Assembly (NCBI RefSeq): GCF_050306235.1
Contig: NZ_JBLWFH010000004.1
Location: forward strand, 260,442 to 324,441
Origin: Glaciecola sp947496235
GTDB lineage: Bacteria; Pseudomonadota; Gammaproteobacteria; Enterobacterales; Alteromonadaceae
Length of the DNA: 64,000 bases
Reading direction: 5' to 3'
How positions within the stretch are numbered: position 1 is the first letter of the stretch; each line of letters opens with the position of its first letter. Made by a program: the position numbers and the translations under genes. The notes under the pieces are model-generated. The model was not told the origin of the DNA and did no database searches. It was given only the letters and a program-made list of their open reading frames with translations. Below, in pieces: positions 20,145 through 28,953 of this stretch.

Positions 20145-20556
20145 TACCTATATGCATCGTTTACCCCTATTCTTCTTAATCCTGTTTAGTGTACTTCTGT
20201 CCGGGGCCGCTTCCGCCAAGGATGTTAAAGATGTAGATCCCGTTAGCTTTCAAAAAATGGAAAAATCATCTTTGCTTATCGTAGATGTAAGAACGCCTGA
20301 AGAATACGCAGAAGGTCATGTCCCAGGTGCCGTAAATATTCCTTTAGGGACTATTCAGAACGACATTTCAATGTTTGAAGATAAGGATAAACCCATTTTG
20401 ATGTATTGCCGTTCGGGTAAACGTGCAGGCAAGGCGCTGGATATTTTGCAACAAAATGGTTTCAGTGATTTGTACCACCTAGACGGGGATATGCAAGGCT
20501 GGATTAAAGCGGATATGCCAGTGGCTATGCCTGCTAAAACACAGGCAAGCCAATAA
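20134..20556 (+). CDS. Periplasmic rhodanese-like sulfurtransferase domain protein
   Basis: Single rhodanese domain with the active-site cysteine in MYCRSGKRAGKALD and the typical VDVRTPEEYAEGHVPGAVNIPLG entry motif. An N-terminal signal peptide (LPLFFLILFSVLLSGAASA) implies export to the periplasm, like E. coli PspE. The frame extends back to 20083, but CAAGGA before the ATG at 20134 supports that start, giving 140 residues. It is the last gene of the mtnN-btuF cluster and converges with tyrS, with only 3 bases between their ends. Physiological substrate unknown. Confidence 0.88.
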   Translation: MKIDTYMHRLPLFFLILFSVLLSGAASAKDVKDVDPVSFQKMEKSSLLIVDVRTPEEYAEGHVPGAVNIPLGTIQNDISMFEDKDKPILMYCRSGKRAGKALDILQQNGFSDLYHLDGDMQGWIKADMPVAMPAKTQASQ

Positions 20557-20559
20557 CTA

Positions 20560-21759
20560 TTACTTCAAGGTTACTTTGGCAAATTTACGTTTACCCACCT
20601 GATAAACCGCAGTAGAGCTTTCGGTTAGGCGCAGTTTAGTATCAGAGATTTTTTCTCCGTCAACTTTAACAGCGCCTTGTTTAATCATTCGCATAGCATC
20701 AGAAGTTGAGGCTACTAAATCAGCTTCTTTTAACAAATTCGCTATGCCAATACCGCCATCTTCTAGTGCCACTGTAACTTCTGGCATGTCATCAGGTATG
20801 GCGTTTTTCTGGAAACGCTGAATGAAATCTTCATGGGCTTTTTGGGCAGCGTCATCATCATGAAAACGAGCAATAAGCTCTTTTGCTAGTTCGATTTTTA
20901 CATCTCGTGGATTAGTACCATCAGCTACTTTCTGCTTCAGTTGCGCTATTTCTTCAAGAGGTCTGAAACTTAACAGATCATAGTAGCGCCACATTAACTC
21001 GTCTGAAATAGACATCACTTTACCAAACATGTCATTTGGCGCATCGGTAATGCCGATATAATTATTCAAAGACTTTGACATCTTTTGGACGCCATCTAAA
21101 CCTTCTAATAATGGCATCATCAATACCGTTTGCTGAGATTGCCCTTGAGATTTTTGTAATTCTCTTCCCATGAGAAGGTTAAAGCGCTGATCCGTTCCAC
21201 CGAGCTCTACGTCAGCTTCTAAAGCAACCGAGTCCCAACCTTGCACTAACGGGTATAAAAATTCATGAATCGCAATTGGCTGTCCATTGGCATAGCGCTT
21301 TTTAAAGTCGTCACGCTCTAACATTCTAGCTACGGTTTGACTTGCCGCTAATTTAATCATGCCAGACGCGCCTAATTTTTCCATCCACTCGGAATTAAAG
21401 CGAATTGTGGTTTTTTCAGGTTCAAGAATTTTAAATACCTGCTCCTGATAAGTTTTAGCATTTTCTAGCACTTGTTCTCTAGTCAATGGCTTTCTTGTGA
21501 CATTTTTACCTGTGGGATCGCCGATTAACCCAGTAAAGTCACCAATCAAAAAGATAACTTCGTGCCCAAGTTGTTGAAAAGTTCTCAGTTTATTAATAAG
21601 TACCGTATGGCCCAAATGTAAATCAGGTGCAGTAGGATCAAACCCAGCTTTGATTTTTAGCGGTTTATTTGTTTTTAGCCGTTCAATGAGTTCTTCTTCT
21701 ATTAAAATCTCGTCTGAACCGCGCTTAATTTCAGCGAAAGCTGACTCCCAACTGCTCAT
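20560..21759 (-). CDS. tyrS: Tyrosyl-tRNA synthetase
   Basis: Class I synthetase charging tRNA-Tyr. The HIGH-type motif is HLGHT (residues about 48-52), KMSKS is present as KMSKSLNNYIG, and an S4 RNA-binding domain forms the C-terminus (AMRMIKQGAVKVDGEKISD). 399 residues is the TyrZ-like gammaproteobacterial type. The ATG at 21757-21759 is supported by the conserved N-terminal helix. It is divergent from the M23 peptidase gene, a common arrangement. Confidence 0.96.
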   Translation of the reverse strand: MSSWESAFAEIKRGSDEILIEEELIERLKTNKPLKIKAGFDPTAPDLHLGHTVLINKLRTFQQLGHEVIFLIGDFTGLIGDPTGKNVTRKPLTREQVLENAKTYQEQVFKILEPEKTTIRFNSEWMEKLGASGMIKLAASQTVARMLERDDFKKRYANGQPIAIHEFLYPLVQGWDSVALEADVELGGTDQRFNLLMGRELQKSQGQSQQTVLMMPLLEGLDGVQKMSKSLNNYIGITDAPNDMFGKVMSISDELMWRYYDLLSFRPLEEIAQLKQKVADGTNPRDVKIELAKELIARFHDDDAAQKAHEDFIQRFQKNAIPDDMPEVTVALEDGGIGIANLLKEADLVASTSDAMRMIKQGAVKVDGEKISDTKLRLTESSTAVYQVGKRKFAKVTLK

Positions 21760-21940
21760 TAATGTTTTCCTACTAGTGTTATTTTGTGTGTGACGTTTAT
21801 TCTTAAGTGATTTATTTCATTAACAGAATGCGATTTTATATAACTTTTTAATGCTTATTAATGCTAAGGTCGATAATACATTAATGGTAGTACTGAACCT
21901 TTGTACTGGAAATTAGACTAAAAGCATTATATTCTGCTCA

Positions 21941-23260
21941 ATGTTGTCGCTATTTTACGAGCCTATGATACACAATACAATAAAACAAATGCCAAAAGCT
22001 CATCGCGTTACCCTAGCGTCCATAATCGTTTTGATGCTAGTGCTACTCATTGTACCGACAGATGAAGTAAAAGCCTCGCGAAATATTCAAGTTATGGTAC
22101 TGCAACCTGGTATCCAGTACGACCTGCCTGTACCAAAGTTAGTCAGTACTTCAGAAGTTCATCCTTCGTTATTTGAAGCTGAAGATTTTATCACTCACAA
22201 GGTGAGAAACGGCGATACAATTGCTCAAATTTTTTCTAAACATAAGCTTTCACCACAATTGACGTATCGAGTAAGTAAACTTGAAAACTTCAATCAAACA
22301 TTAAAAAAGATTAAGCCGGGCGATGTGCTTTATTTACAATTGGATGAAGCTGGTCAATTAGCGTCTTTAAAATACCCTTTATCGTCCACTGAAACATTAG
22401 AAATTACCCAGCAAGATGACAAGCTGGTAAGTTCAGTAAGTACCAAGCAGGTCGAAAAACTGATTAATTTTGCTCAAGGCACTATTACCAGTAGTTTTTG
22501 GAATGCAGGCATGTCTGCAGGCTTAACTGATAACCAAATTATGCGCTTAGCGGGCATTTTTGGTTGGGATATCGACTTCGCTCAAGAAATTCGGTCTGGT
22601 GATTCATTCAATATGGCGTTCGAGGAACTCTATGTTGACGGTGAATTTATTGGGTACGGTGATATCTTGGCTGCAGAATTTGTTAACCAAGGCGAAGCCT
22701 TTACGGCGATTCGCTATACCGATGGGAATTACTACACCCCTGAAGGTCGAAGTATGCGCAAAAGCTTTCTTCGTGCGCCTATTAACTTTAGATATGTAAG
22801 TTCTAATTTTAATCCTAAACGTTTCCACCCTGTGCAAAAACGTATCAAACCCCATCGTGGCGTTGACTATGTTGCGCCGACAGGAACGCCTGTAGTTGCC
22901 GCTGGAGATGGTAAAGTAACGGAATCAGGCTATAACAAATTCAATGGTAATTATGTGTTTATCCAACATGGTGAGCGCTATACCACCAAGTATTTGCATC
23001 TTAAACGCAAATCAGTAAAACGCGGACAATGGGTAAAACAAGGACAAACCGTTGGTACTTTGGGAAGTTCAGGCATGGTGACTGGTGCCCATCTGCATTA
23101 TGAATTCTTAGTAGATGGCGTACATCGCAACCCTAGAACAGTCTCGTTACCAAAAGCTAAACCTATTGATGCTAAAGAAAAATCGGCATTCATGCTGATT
23201 GCTCAAGAACATACCGCTATGCTGGAAAACAATAAACGGATTATGCTTGCAATGCGTTAA
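21941..23260 (+). CDS. M23 family metallopeptidase with LysM/OapA-type N-terminus (MepM-like)
   Basis: Predicted peptidoglycan DD-endopeptidase acting in the periplasm during wall growth. Membrane anchor/signal segment at about residues 25-42, LysM-like segment (HKVRNGDTIAQIFSKHKLS, about 88-106), linker domain, then the LytM domain with His305 in PHRGVDYVAPTG and the HLHYEF motif, plus the gating GSSGMVTGAHLH segment. All zinc ligands appear intact, so it is likely active rather than an EnvC/NlpD-type activator. 439 residues matches MepM. Divergent from tyrS. Confidence 0.9.
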   Translation: MLSLFYEPMIHNTIKQMPKAHRVTLASIIVLMLVLLIVPTDEVKASRNIQVMVLQPGIQYDLPVPKLVSTSEVHPSLFEAEDFITHKVRNGDTIAQIFSKHKLSPQLTYRVSKLENFNQTLKKIKPGDVLYLQLDEAGQLASLKYPLSSTETLEITQQDDKLVSSVSTKQVEKLINFAQGTITSSFWNAGMSAGLTDNQIMRLAGIFGWDIDFAQEIRSGDSFNMAFEELYVDGEFIGYGDILAAEFVNQGEAFTAIRYTDGNYYTPEGRSMRKSFLRAPINFRYVSSNFNPKRFHPVQKRIKPHRGVDYVAPTGTPVVAAGDGKVTESGYNKFNGNYVFIQHGERYTTKYLHLKRKSVKRGQWVKQGQTVGTLGSSGMVTGAHLHYEFLVDGVHRNPRTVSLPKAKPIDAKEKSAFMLIAQEHTAMLENNKRIMLAMR

Positions 23261-23268
23261 GCCAATCA

Positions 23269-23290
23269 CAGTGGCGTTAAGCCGCCACTG
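23269..23290. terminator. Inverted repeat at convergent gene ends
   Basis: Perfect 8-bp stem CAGTGGCG/CGCCACTG with a 6-base loop, placed across the end of the M23 peptidase gene and the stop of the opposing SRPBCC gene. There is no T-run on either side, so intrinsic termination is uncertain. Confidence 0.45.
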
Positions 23291-23750
23291 AAGACATGGT
23301 TTTTGGGTCAGGTTGAACGGGTTTAGGAAAGTCTGGTAAATAAAGACTTAAATTTTCTAAACAGTCAATCCAAGCAAATTGTTGTTGCAACATATCTGAC
23401 TTTTGGCGAAACCCTTTTTGCGACAATAGAAACTTAGTGTTGTCATTGTGGGTATTTTCTAAGCATACTTCTACCATAGAAATATCATTGGTATCTTCCC
23501 AGCGCCAAGTAAAACTAATCTTCTGATTAGGAATGACTTCTTGATAAGCGCCAAAGACGGTTTGTTGAAACCCATCTTCGCTTTCTAAATGTAATCTAAA
23601 ATGCTCTCCCGGTAGCACTTGCCCGACAAATTGGGTAGCCACCAAATTATTGGGAGCGCACCATTTTTTAATCAGCGTAGGATTTACAAACGCTTGATAG
23701 ATTGATTGAATATCTGCGTTTAATGAGCCTTTAAGGGTAAACTCGTACAT
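23277..23750 (-). CDS. SRPBCC (AHSA1-like) domain protein
   Basis: 157 residues with the START/Bet v1-like pattern of the AHSA1 group: an early IYQAFVNPTLIKKWCAP, then GEHFRLHLESEDG, ISFTWRWEDTND, a strand-rich middle and a terminal helix. Such domains bind hydrophobic ligands or assist proteins, and the specific role here is unknown. No signal peptide. The region upstream (23751-23851) separates it from the HPt-HD-GYP gene, transcribed in the same direction. Confidence 0.8.
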   Translation of the reverse strand: MYEFTLKGSLNADIQSIYQAFVNPTLIKKWCAPNNLVATQFVGQVLPGEHFRLHLESEDGFQQTVFGAYQEVIPNQKISFTWRWEDTNDISMVEVCLENTHNDNTKFLLSQKGFRQKSDMLQQQFAWIDCLENLSLYLPDFPKPVQPDPKTMSSVAA

Positions 23751-23851
23751 TCTACAGCTACTCCAGTAATTGATTCTGTTTGGCTATCATCTACATGTAA
23801 ATGACAACCCTTTGGATGTCTCATAGCCAATTTAGCCACGAGATAAAAGTC

Positions 23852-24949
23852 CTATTGCATTAAGTATTGGGTCATTCCTTGATTGAAATGACGTAGCCAA
23901 TGCCCACTTAATTGACCTTTATAATCCCTATTAAGTGCAATTACCGCATCCTTCGGTGAAAGTGGTTCCTCACCATTTTGTGACTTGTTGGTTAAATTGT
24001 CGTAGCGATCGAGTATTGCTAATAATTTAGCACCCTCACAAATTTCATCTCCTTTAATACCCAAAGGATATCCACTACCATCTATATTTTCGTGATGTTG
24101 CATCACGATTTTTCTTGCCATATCCCATTCTTTCAAATGTTCAATTAGACGAGTACTTTTGTATACATGAGAGCGCAGAAGATTGGATTCCAATGCCGAT
24201 AATTTACCTTGTTTACTGACCACTTCATGTGGCATAAATGCCATGCCGAAGTCATGGACGTAACAAGCCACAGCCAACTGTTCTTCTGGCAATGGATTGT
24301 CACTTAATCCATTAATATAGAATGCTAAGATGGCAAGACGGTCGCCGCGACCTTCTTTGTATCCAGCTCTTTTTTCAATTGGTCGCATAAGTTCGCGGAA
24401 AAACAGCAGATCAACCTGTTTTTCTGCTGATAGATTCTTGGGAATACCCGTTTTAGCAAGTTGCACTTGTGGCACGTCATCTTCTTTATGACATAGCTTA
24501 TTCAGTGCTTTTTTAAGTAGCTGTTCGTGATCTTCTCTATTCCCACCATTGATTTGTTTGATAACTTCAATGGTTGCATCTATAGCTTCTTTATCATATT
24601 CAGCACTGCCCGTGCTGATACAGGTTTCAACGAACTTACTAACAGTGTCTAGTAACTTTAGGACGAGATCACTTAATTGACTTGAATAATCGGCCTCGCC
24701 TTTTCGCATCAAGTCTAAAATATCTTCTAAATGTTGCAATACCTGTATCATAGGGATAAAACCCACGAGGCCCAAATCGCCTTTTATGGTATGCACAGAA
24801 CGGAACAAAGCCCGTTGTAACTCATTGTCGTTTGGTGTTAATTCAAGTTCAACTAAGTATTGTTCACTGGCTTCATACAGCTCAACAATTTCTTCGCGTA
24901 AATCATGAAGAATATCACCATCAATATCATCTGGAGTAAATACAGCCAT
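23852..24949 (-). CDS. HPt domain-HD-GYP hydrolase fusion
   Basis: A phosphotransfer domain joined to a cyclic-di-GMP phosphodiesterase-type domain. The HPt part covers residues about 10-115 with the phosphorylatable His53 in SVHTIKGDLGLVG. The HD-GYP part has CYVHDFGMAFMP and HHENIDGSGYP (residues 285-295), then ILDRYDNLTNK. Metal ligands (HD, HH, the GYP motif) are present, so it may be active. No receiver domain is attached, unlike most HD-GYP proteins; phosphorylation from a separate kinase would act through the HPt. 365 residues, cytoplasmic. Confidence 0.85.
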   Translation of the reverse strand: MAVFTPDDIDGDILHDLREEIVELYEASEQYLVELELTPNDNELQRALFRSVHTIKGDLGLVGFIPMIQVLQHLEDILDLMRKGEADYSSQLSDLVLKLLDTVSKFVETCISTGSAEYDKEAIDATIEVIKQINGGNREDHEQLLKKALNKLCHKEDDVPQVQLAKTGIPKNLSAEKQVDLLFFRELMRPIEKRAGYKEGRGDRLAILAFYINGLSDNPLPEEQLAVACYVHDFGMAFMPHEVVSKQGKLSALESNLLRSHVYKSTRLIEHLKEWDMARKIVMQHHENIDGSGYPLGIKGDEICEGAKLLAILDRYDNLTNKSQNGEEPLSPKDAVIALNRDYKGQLSGHWLRHFNQGMTQYLMQ

Positions 24950-25029
24950 AATGCCTATTGTGTTATTTGCTTAGGTAAAATTATATCGACCAATTACAGA
25001 ATTAATTTACACTTACTCTATGACTTTAA

Positions 25030-25800
25030 ATGCAGTCAGGTATAATCGTGCGAATTTATATTTATCTGGGAAATTTAGTGTTAGCCGCCGCTCGATTTGT
25101 TGTACTGCTTGTCTATTTTATTTTAATTAATACTGGGTTATTGCTGGTGTTTATCCTGCGCCCAATGCATAAAAATAACGTGTATTTAGGCGGGCAAGTG
25201 TATTCAACTATGGCCAAAATTATGGGTATTTCACTTGAAGTAAGAGCTACAGATAAATTAGATTTTAAAAAATCCTATCTTTACATTGCCAATCATCAAA
25301 ACAGTTATGACTTAATGACAGTTGCTGCAGCTGCTAGGCCCGGCGTAGTAACTATTGGTAAGAAGAGCCTAAAATGGATACCGGTCTTCGGGCTAATTTA
25401 TTGGTTATCCGGCAATATAATGATCGATCGAAAAAACACATCGCGAGCCAAAGACACCTTAGATATTACAGCAGAAAAAGTAAAAAGAAGCGGCTTATCG
25501 ATTTTCATGTTCCCAGAAGGTACTCGTAGCAGAGGTCGCGGGATATTGCCATTTAAAACAGGGGCTTTTCGATTAGCTCAGCAAACTAAGCAACCGATAG
25601 TACCCGTTATTTGCAGTGATTTAAGCCAGATAAAAATGAACAAATGGGACAATGGTGTGGTGCTAGTGAGCATTTTAGATCCCATCGAAATGGAGGGACA
25701 ACAAAACCCTCGTCAAATGGCGAACTATTTTGAAGAATTAATGAAAATCAAGTATAAAGAATTAAACGACGAAATCAGCCAAATGACAAGTGAGGTTTAA
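25030..25800 (+). CDS. plsC: 1-acyl-sn-glycerol-3-phosphate acyltransferase
   Basis: Adds the second acyl chain to lysophosphatidic acid in phospholipid synthesis. N-terminal membrane segment (about residues 12-45), catalytic NHQNSYD (H-X4-D), and FPEGTRSRGRG, the glycerol-phosphate-binding motif. 256 residues is typical. The stop codon abuts the GTG start of rraB, indicating an operon. Confidence 0.94.
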   Translation: MQSGIIVRIYIYLGNLVLAAARFVVLLVYFILINTGLLLVFILRPMHKNNVYLGGQVYSTMAKIMGISLEVRATDKLDFKKSYLYIANHQNSYDLMTVAAAARPGVVTIGKKSLKWIPVFGLIYWLSGNIMIDRKNTSRAKDTLDITAEKVKRSGLSIFMFPEGTRSRGRGILPFKTGAFRLAQQTKQPIVPVICSDLSQIKMNKWDNGVVLVSILDPIEMEGQQNPRQMANYFEELMKIKYKELNDEISQMTSEV

Positions 25801-26160
25801 GTGTCTGACGAATTACAAGATTGGTTTGCCTTTAATGAAGAAACCATCAATGCTCTTATTGAAGATGGTACAGACAGTAATAAACCCCATCAAATAGAAC
25901 ATCATTTTGCTAGCCAAGATTTTGATAGATTAGAGAAAGCAGCTGTCGATGTGTTCAAATTAGGTTTTGAAGTTGGCGATGCCGAAGAACTCGTCCTTGA
26001 TGATGGCGGTGTACTGTTTTGTTTTGACGCCGTTGTCGAAAAAAAATTGGATGTTGCAACCTTTAATACCGATACAGAAAAATTAGTTGCCGTAGCTTCT
26101 AAGCACAAGGTGCATTACGACGGTTGGGGTACATATTTTATAGAAAAACTGGATGCTTAA
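25801..26160 (+). CDS. rraB: Regulator of ribonuclease E activity B-like protein (RraB)
   Basis: Small acidic protein of the RraB family, which binds RNase E and modulates the degradosome. The family pattern is visible in HHFASQDFDRLEKAAVDVFKLGFEV, the following DDGG segment, and YDGWGTYF near the end. GTG start directly after the plsC stop. 119 residues, slightly shorter than E. coli RraB (138). Confidence 0.88.
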   Translation: MSDELQDWFAFNEETINALIEDGTDSNKPHQIEHHFASQDFDRLEKAAVDVFKLGFEVGDAEELVLDDGGVLFCFDAVVEKKLDVATFNTDTEKLVAVASKHKVHYDGWGTYFIEKLDA

Positions 26161-26194
26161 TTCCGTTCTTTTTGGTTTATAAGGTAGTGTAGTT

Positions 26195-26611
26195 TTGCCA
26201 AACAGTGATTTAATTAAAAAAGTAACTTTTTTAATAGCTGATGATATGGAATCATTGCGCAGCGTTATTGTAAGTTGTTTGCGCAAACTCGGAGCAGAAA
26301 AAATTCTTCAGTGCCGAGACGGCTATGATGCTTGGAATCTACTTACCAGTAAGAATATTGATATAATTATCAGCGATTGGGATATGCCCAAACTTAATGG
26401 GCTTGAGTTGCTAAAAAAGGTCAGAGGTTCAACCGAACATAAAGCAACGCCGTTTCTGTTAGTAACCTCTTCAACCGAAAAATCTAGAGTGAAGCAGGCT
26501 TTATCTCATGGCGTTGATGATTACCTTGCCAAACCTTTTACCCCAAAAGACTTAGACTATCGTGTCATAAAGTTATTAGATAAACACAAACGAAGACAAA
26601 CCATCGAATAA
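26195..26611 (+). CDS. Single-domain response regulator (CheY-like)
   Basis: Stand-alone receiver domain of 138 residues: acidic pair DD at 16-17, phosphoacceptor Asp61 in IIISDWDMPKLNG, conserved Thr/Ser in LLVTSSTE and Lys in YLAKPFTPKDL. There is no output domain. TTG start with AAGG about 10 bases upstream. The sequence resembles the CheY-type chemotaxis regulators, but no che genes are nearby, so its kinase is unknown. Confidence 0.87.
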   Translation: MPNSDLIKKVTFLIADDMESLRSVIVSCLRKLGAEKILQCRDGYDAWNLLTSKNIDIIISDWDMPKLNGLELLKKVRGSTEHKATPFLLVTSSTEKSRVKQALSHGVDDYLAKPFTPKDLDYRVIKLLDKHKRRQTIE

Positions 26612-26642
26612 AGTGTGCTTGAGTATGAAACTCAAGCACACT
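26612..26642. terminator. Perfect 13-bp hairpin between convergent genes
   Basis: AGTGTGCTTGAGT and its exact reverse complement surround a 5-base loop, between the response regulator stop and the end of the PKD lipoprotein gene. T-rich sequence is modest on both sides. Most likely a bidirectional terminator. Confidence 0.75.
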
Positions 26643-26649
26643 GCCCAAT

Positions 26650-28776
26650 TTAAACCGGTACAACACATAAATCAGAGAAGGGTGGGCAAGATTCTTCGCC
26701 TATTCTGATATATTCAACCACTGTGCCATACTGATTGGAATACTCCACCCTAAACAAACCATAATTTTCTCCAGCCATTTGTACTTGAGGTTCCAGCAGA
26801 TTAATAGTTTGTACTTCACCTATGAATTGCCCTTCTGCGTTTATATCTTCCCCAAGAAAATATACTCTTACAGAATCAGCCCCCTCAAGATTATCCCAGC
26901 CGATGATAGTTTCGAAAGTTGTTTCGCTAAAATATCCGTAGGTGTAACCTAAAATCGGCGGGCTTTCATGTAAATAATTGATGGTTTGAGTTTGTTCATC
27001 ACCGCCAAATTCATTGCTTACATGTGCGGTAATATCAGCAGGAGTAGCCAGTTCTGGAGTATAATCAAATTCAACGTATATACTTGAACCCAAAATATAA
27101 GGTTCCTCAAAAATTTCTGAAGTAAATAACGCGGTGTCCGCGCCAAGGAAGTAGGCGCCAATATAGACAATATTGCTTGTTATTTCGTAAAGATTATTCG
27201 CGTTTCGTGTAAATACAGGTTCTATCTGAAAATCCATGTGCTTAATTTCAGCAGGAGCATCACCAAGGTTAATAAGGGCACTCACTTCATCCTGATTTGT
27301 ACACATGAAATTGGTGTCACCTTGCAAACCACTCTGGAGTCCTATTACGGTTGCGTTGATCGGCATTCCACGGAGAATTGGATGAGTCAATGTTGACCCA
27401 TCATAATCCCAGATTCTAGGTCTTGAAGAACTGGGCATGGAGCCAAAGAAATAACGCAAAATATAAAGGTACTGCTCACCTGGCTCGGCGCCTAATAAAT
27501 CGATATTGACCACACAGGTTCTGTTTTGGAAATTGTTACCATTACCGACACCGCTACCACCGCCGCCACCAGAACCTAATCCAGGAGGATTGATATCGGC
27601 ATTAAAAGAGGTGAAGTGTGAGGTGGTGCCTTGTAGCGCTAACCCGTTAGGTGCTAGTGCATCGGCGACAACAGTTCCTAGACTTTCGTACATCCAAATT
27701 CCGGTATCCTCATCTAGATACCAAACAGGCATAGTATCGCCTTCAACCAAAGGTTGATCATCGATACGTTGGGTGGCAAACAAAGGCAACTTAAGATCAG
27801 CAGTCGCCCCGTCGGCAAGTTGTAATATCTCACCATTTTGCTCAAAGGTAATATCTACCACCCCATAGCTGAAGAGCTGATCTAAGTCTTCAACACCTTC
27901 TTGCCCACCCCAAAAGCTACCAGGAAAGGCGTTGAGTTCAATGATATCGCCAGTATCAATGGTAGTAATATAGGCCTCAACAGTACCTGTAACAATTTCA
28001 TTTTGGCTATTTACCAATGCCATATCAGGAAGAGTTACAGAAGTGCCATCTTCACCAACAAGCTCTTTACCAAGAGCTGGGTCAAATAATATCGGTGGAT
28101 TTTTCTGAATTAGGGTAATGGGTACACTTTTATCTACCAAAGCACCAATTTCATATTGAATTTTGGTCAGATACCCAGACTTAATTATCTGAAATATTCC
28201 TTCTGTCTCAGAGGGTCGCAACGCAATTTGCATCCCAGTATCTGTCATTTCTTGATTTTCGATTTGAAAATCATCAGAGGTGACAGTGTAATCATCCAAT
28301 AATAGTCCCTTTTCATCGACGACAGAAAAGGTTAACAAAATATCAGCGGCGGCAACTGTCACTATGTCTGACTTTGTTAGGCTATTATTACCGTCAGCAC
28401 TTTCTACATAGAGGCTGACACTGTATGTGCCAGGTTCTGTATACACTACCTCTGGATTTTCTAAATTACTTGTCTGTCCGTCACCAAAATCCCAATCCCA
28501 TCGTGTAATAGGCGAGCTACCTGGCGTTGAGGTACTGGTAAAAGTGATCGTCAGCGGAGACTTCCCTGCTTCCACAGACTGGGTAAAACTCGCAACCGGT
28601 GCGGTTACTTCATCAGGTATTTCTTCCTCTGGTAACTCGAAATCATCTTTGTTCAACCAACCACAGCTGGTTAAACTGAAAACAACGAGGAAAATCCCTA
28701 ACATTCGAACCTTGTCGGTAAATCGGGTAATAATTCGTAAAGCAGTGCTTTGTGTGTTAAGTGTTTCAAATATCAT
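26650..28776 (-). CDS. PKD-domain lipoprotein, large, function unknown
   Basis: 708 residues. Lipobox LTSC at about residues 35-38 after a hydrophobic stretch, with an unusually long 24-residue n-region. An internal Met at 28704 would give a normal signal sequence, but AAAGGA sits 8 bases before the ATG at 28776 and favours the long form. A PKD domain follows (about 60-145; WDWDFGDGQTSNLENPEVVY). The middle and C-terminal parts are beta-rich and carry a glycine run (GLGSGGGGGSGVGNGN). No catalytic motif seen. Probably a surface or outer-membrane adhesion-type protein. It has its own upstream AT-rich promoter region. Confidence 0.82.
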   Translation of the reverse strand: MIFETLNTQSTALRIITRFTDKVRMLGIFLVVFSLTSCGWLNKDDFELPEEEIPDEVTAPVASFTQSVEAGKSPLTITFTSTSTPGSSPITRWDWDFGDGQTSNLENPEVVYTEPGTYSVSLYVESADGNNSLTKSDIVTVAAADILLTFSVVDEKGLLLDDYTVTSDDFQIENQEMTDTGMQIALRPSETEGIFQIIKSGYLTKIQYEIGALVDKSVPITLIQKNPPILFDPALGKELVGEDGTSVTLPDMALVNSQNEIVTGTVEAYITTIDTGDIIELNAFPGSFWGGQEGVEDLDQLFSYGVVDITFEQNGEILQLADGATADLKLPLFATQRIDDQPLVEGDTMPVWYLDEDTGIWMYESLGTVVADALAPNGLALQGTTSHFTSFNADINPPGLGSGGGGGSGVGNGNNFQNRTCVVNIDLLGAEPGEQYLYILRYFFGSMPSSSRPRIWDYDGSTLTHPILRGMPINATVIGLQSGLQGDTNFMCTNQDEVSALINLGDAPAEIKHMDFQIEPVFTRNANNLYEITSNIVYIGAYFLGADTALFTSEIFEEPYILGSSIYVEFDYTPELATPADITAHVSNEFGGDEQTQTINYLHESPPILGYTYGYFSETTFETIIGWDNLEGADSVRVYFLGEDINAEGQFIGEVQTINLLEPQVQMAGENYGLFRVEYSNQYGTVVEYIRIGEESCPPFSDLCVVPV

Positions 28777-28953
28777 AGTTTCAGTCCTTTGTAGTATTAC
28801 AAAGGAAACTTTATACTAACAAGCTTGTTTACGGCTTGAAACTACTTTGAATTTTTTTGAATTTATTTGAATTATTTATAAATCAACAGGTTAGAAGTTA
28901 TGATAATGGATGAAGAAAAGCTTTTCTTAAAGTAAAAATGTACCAGTATTTAA

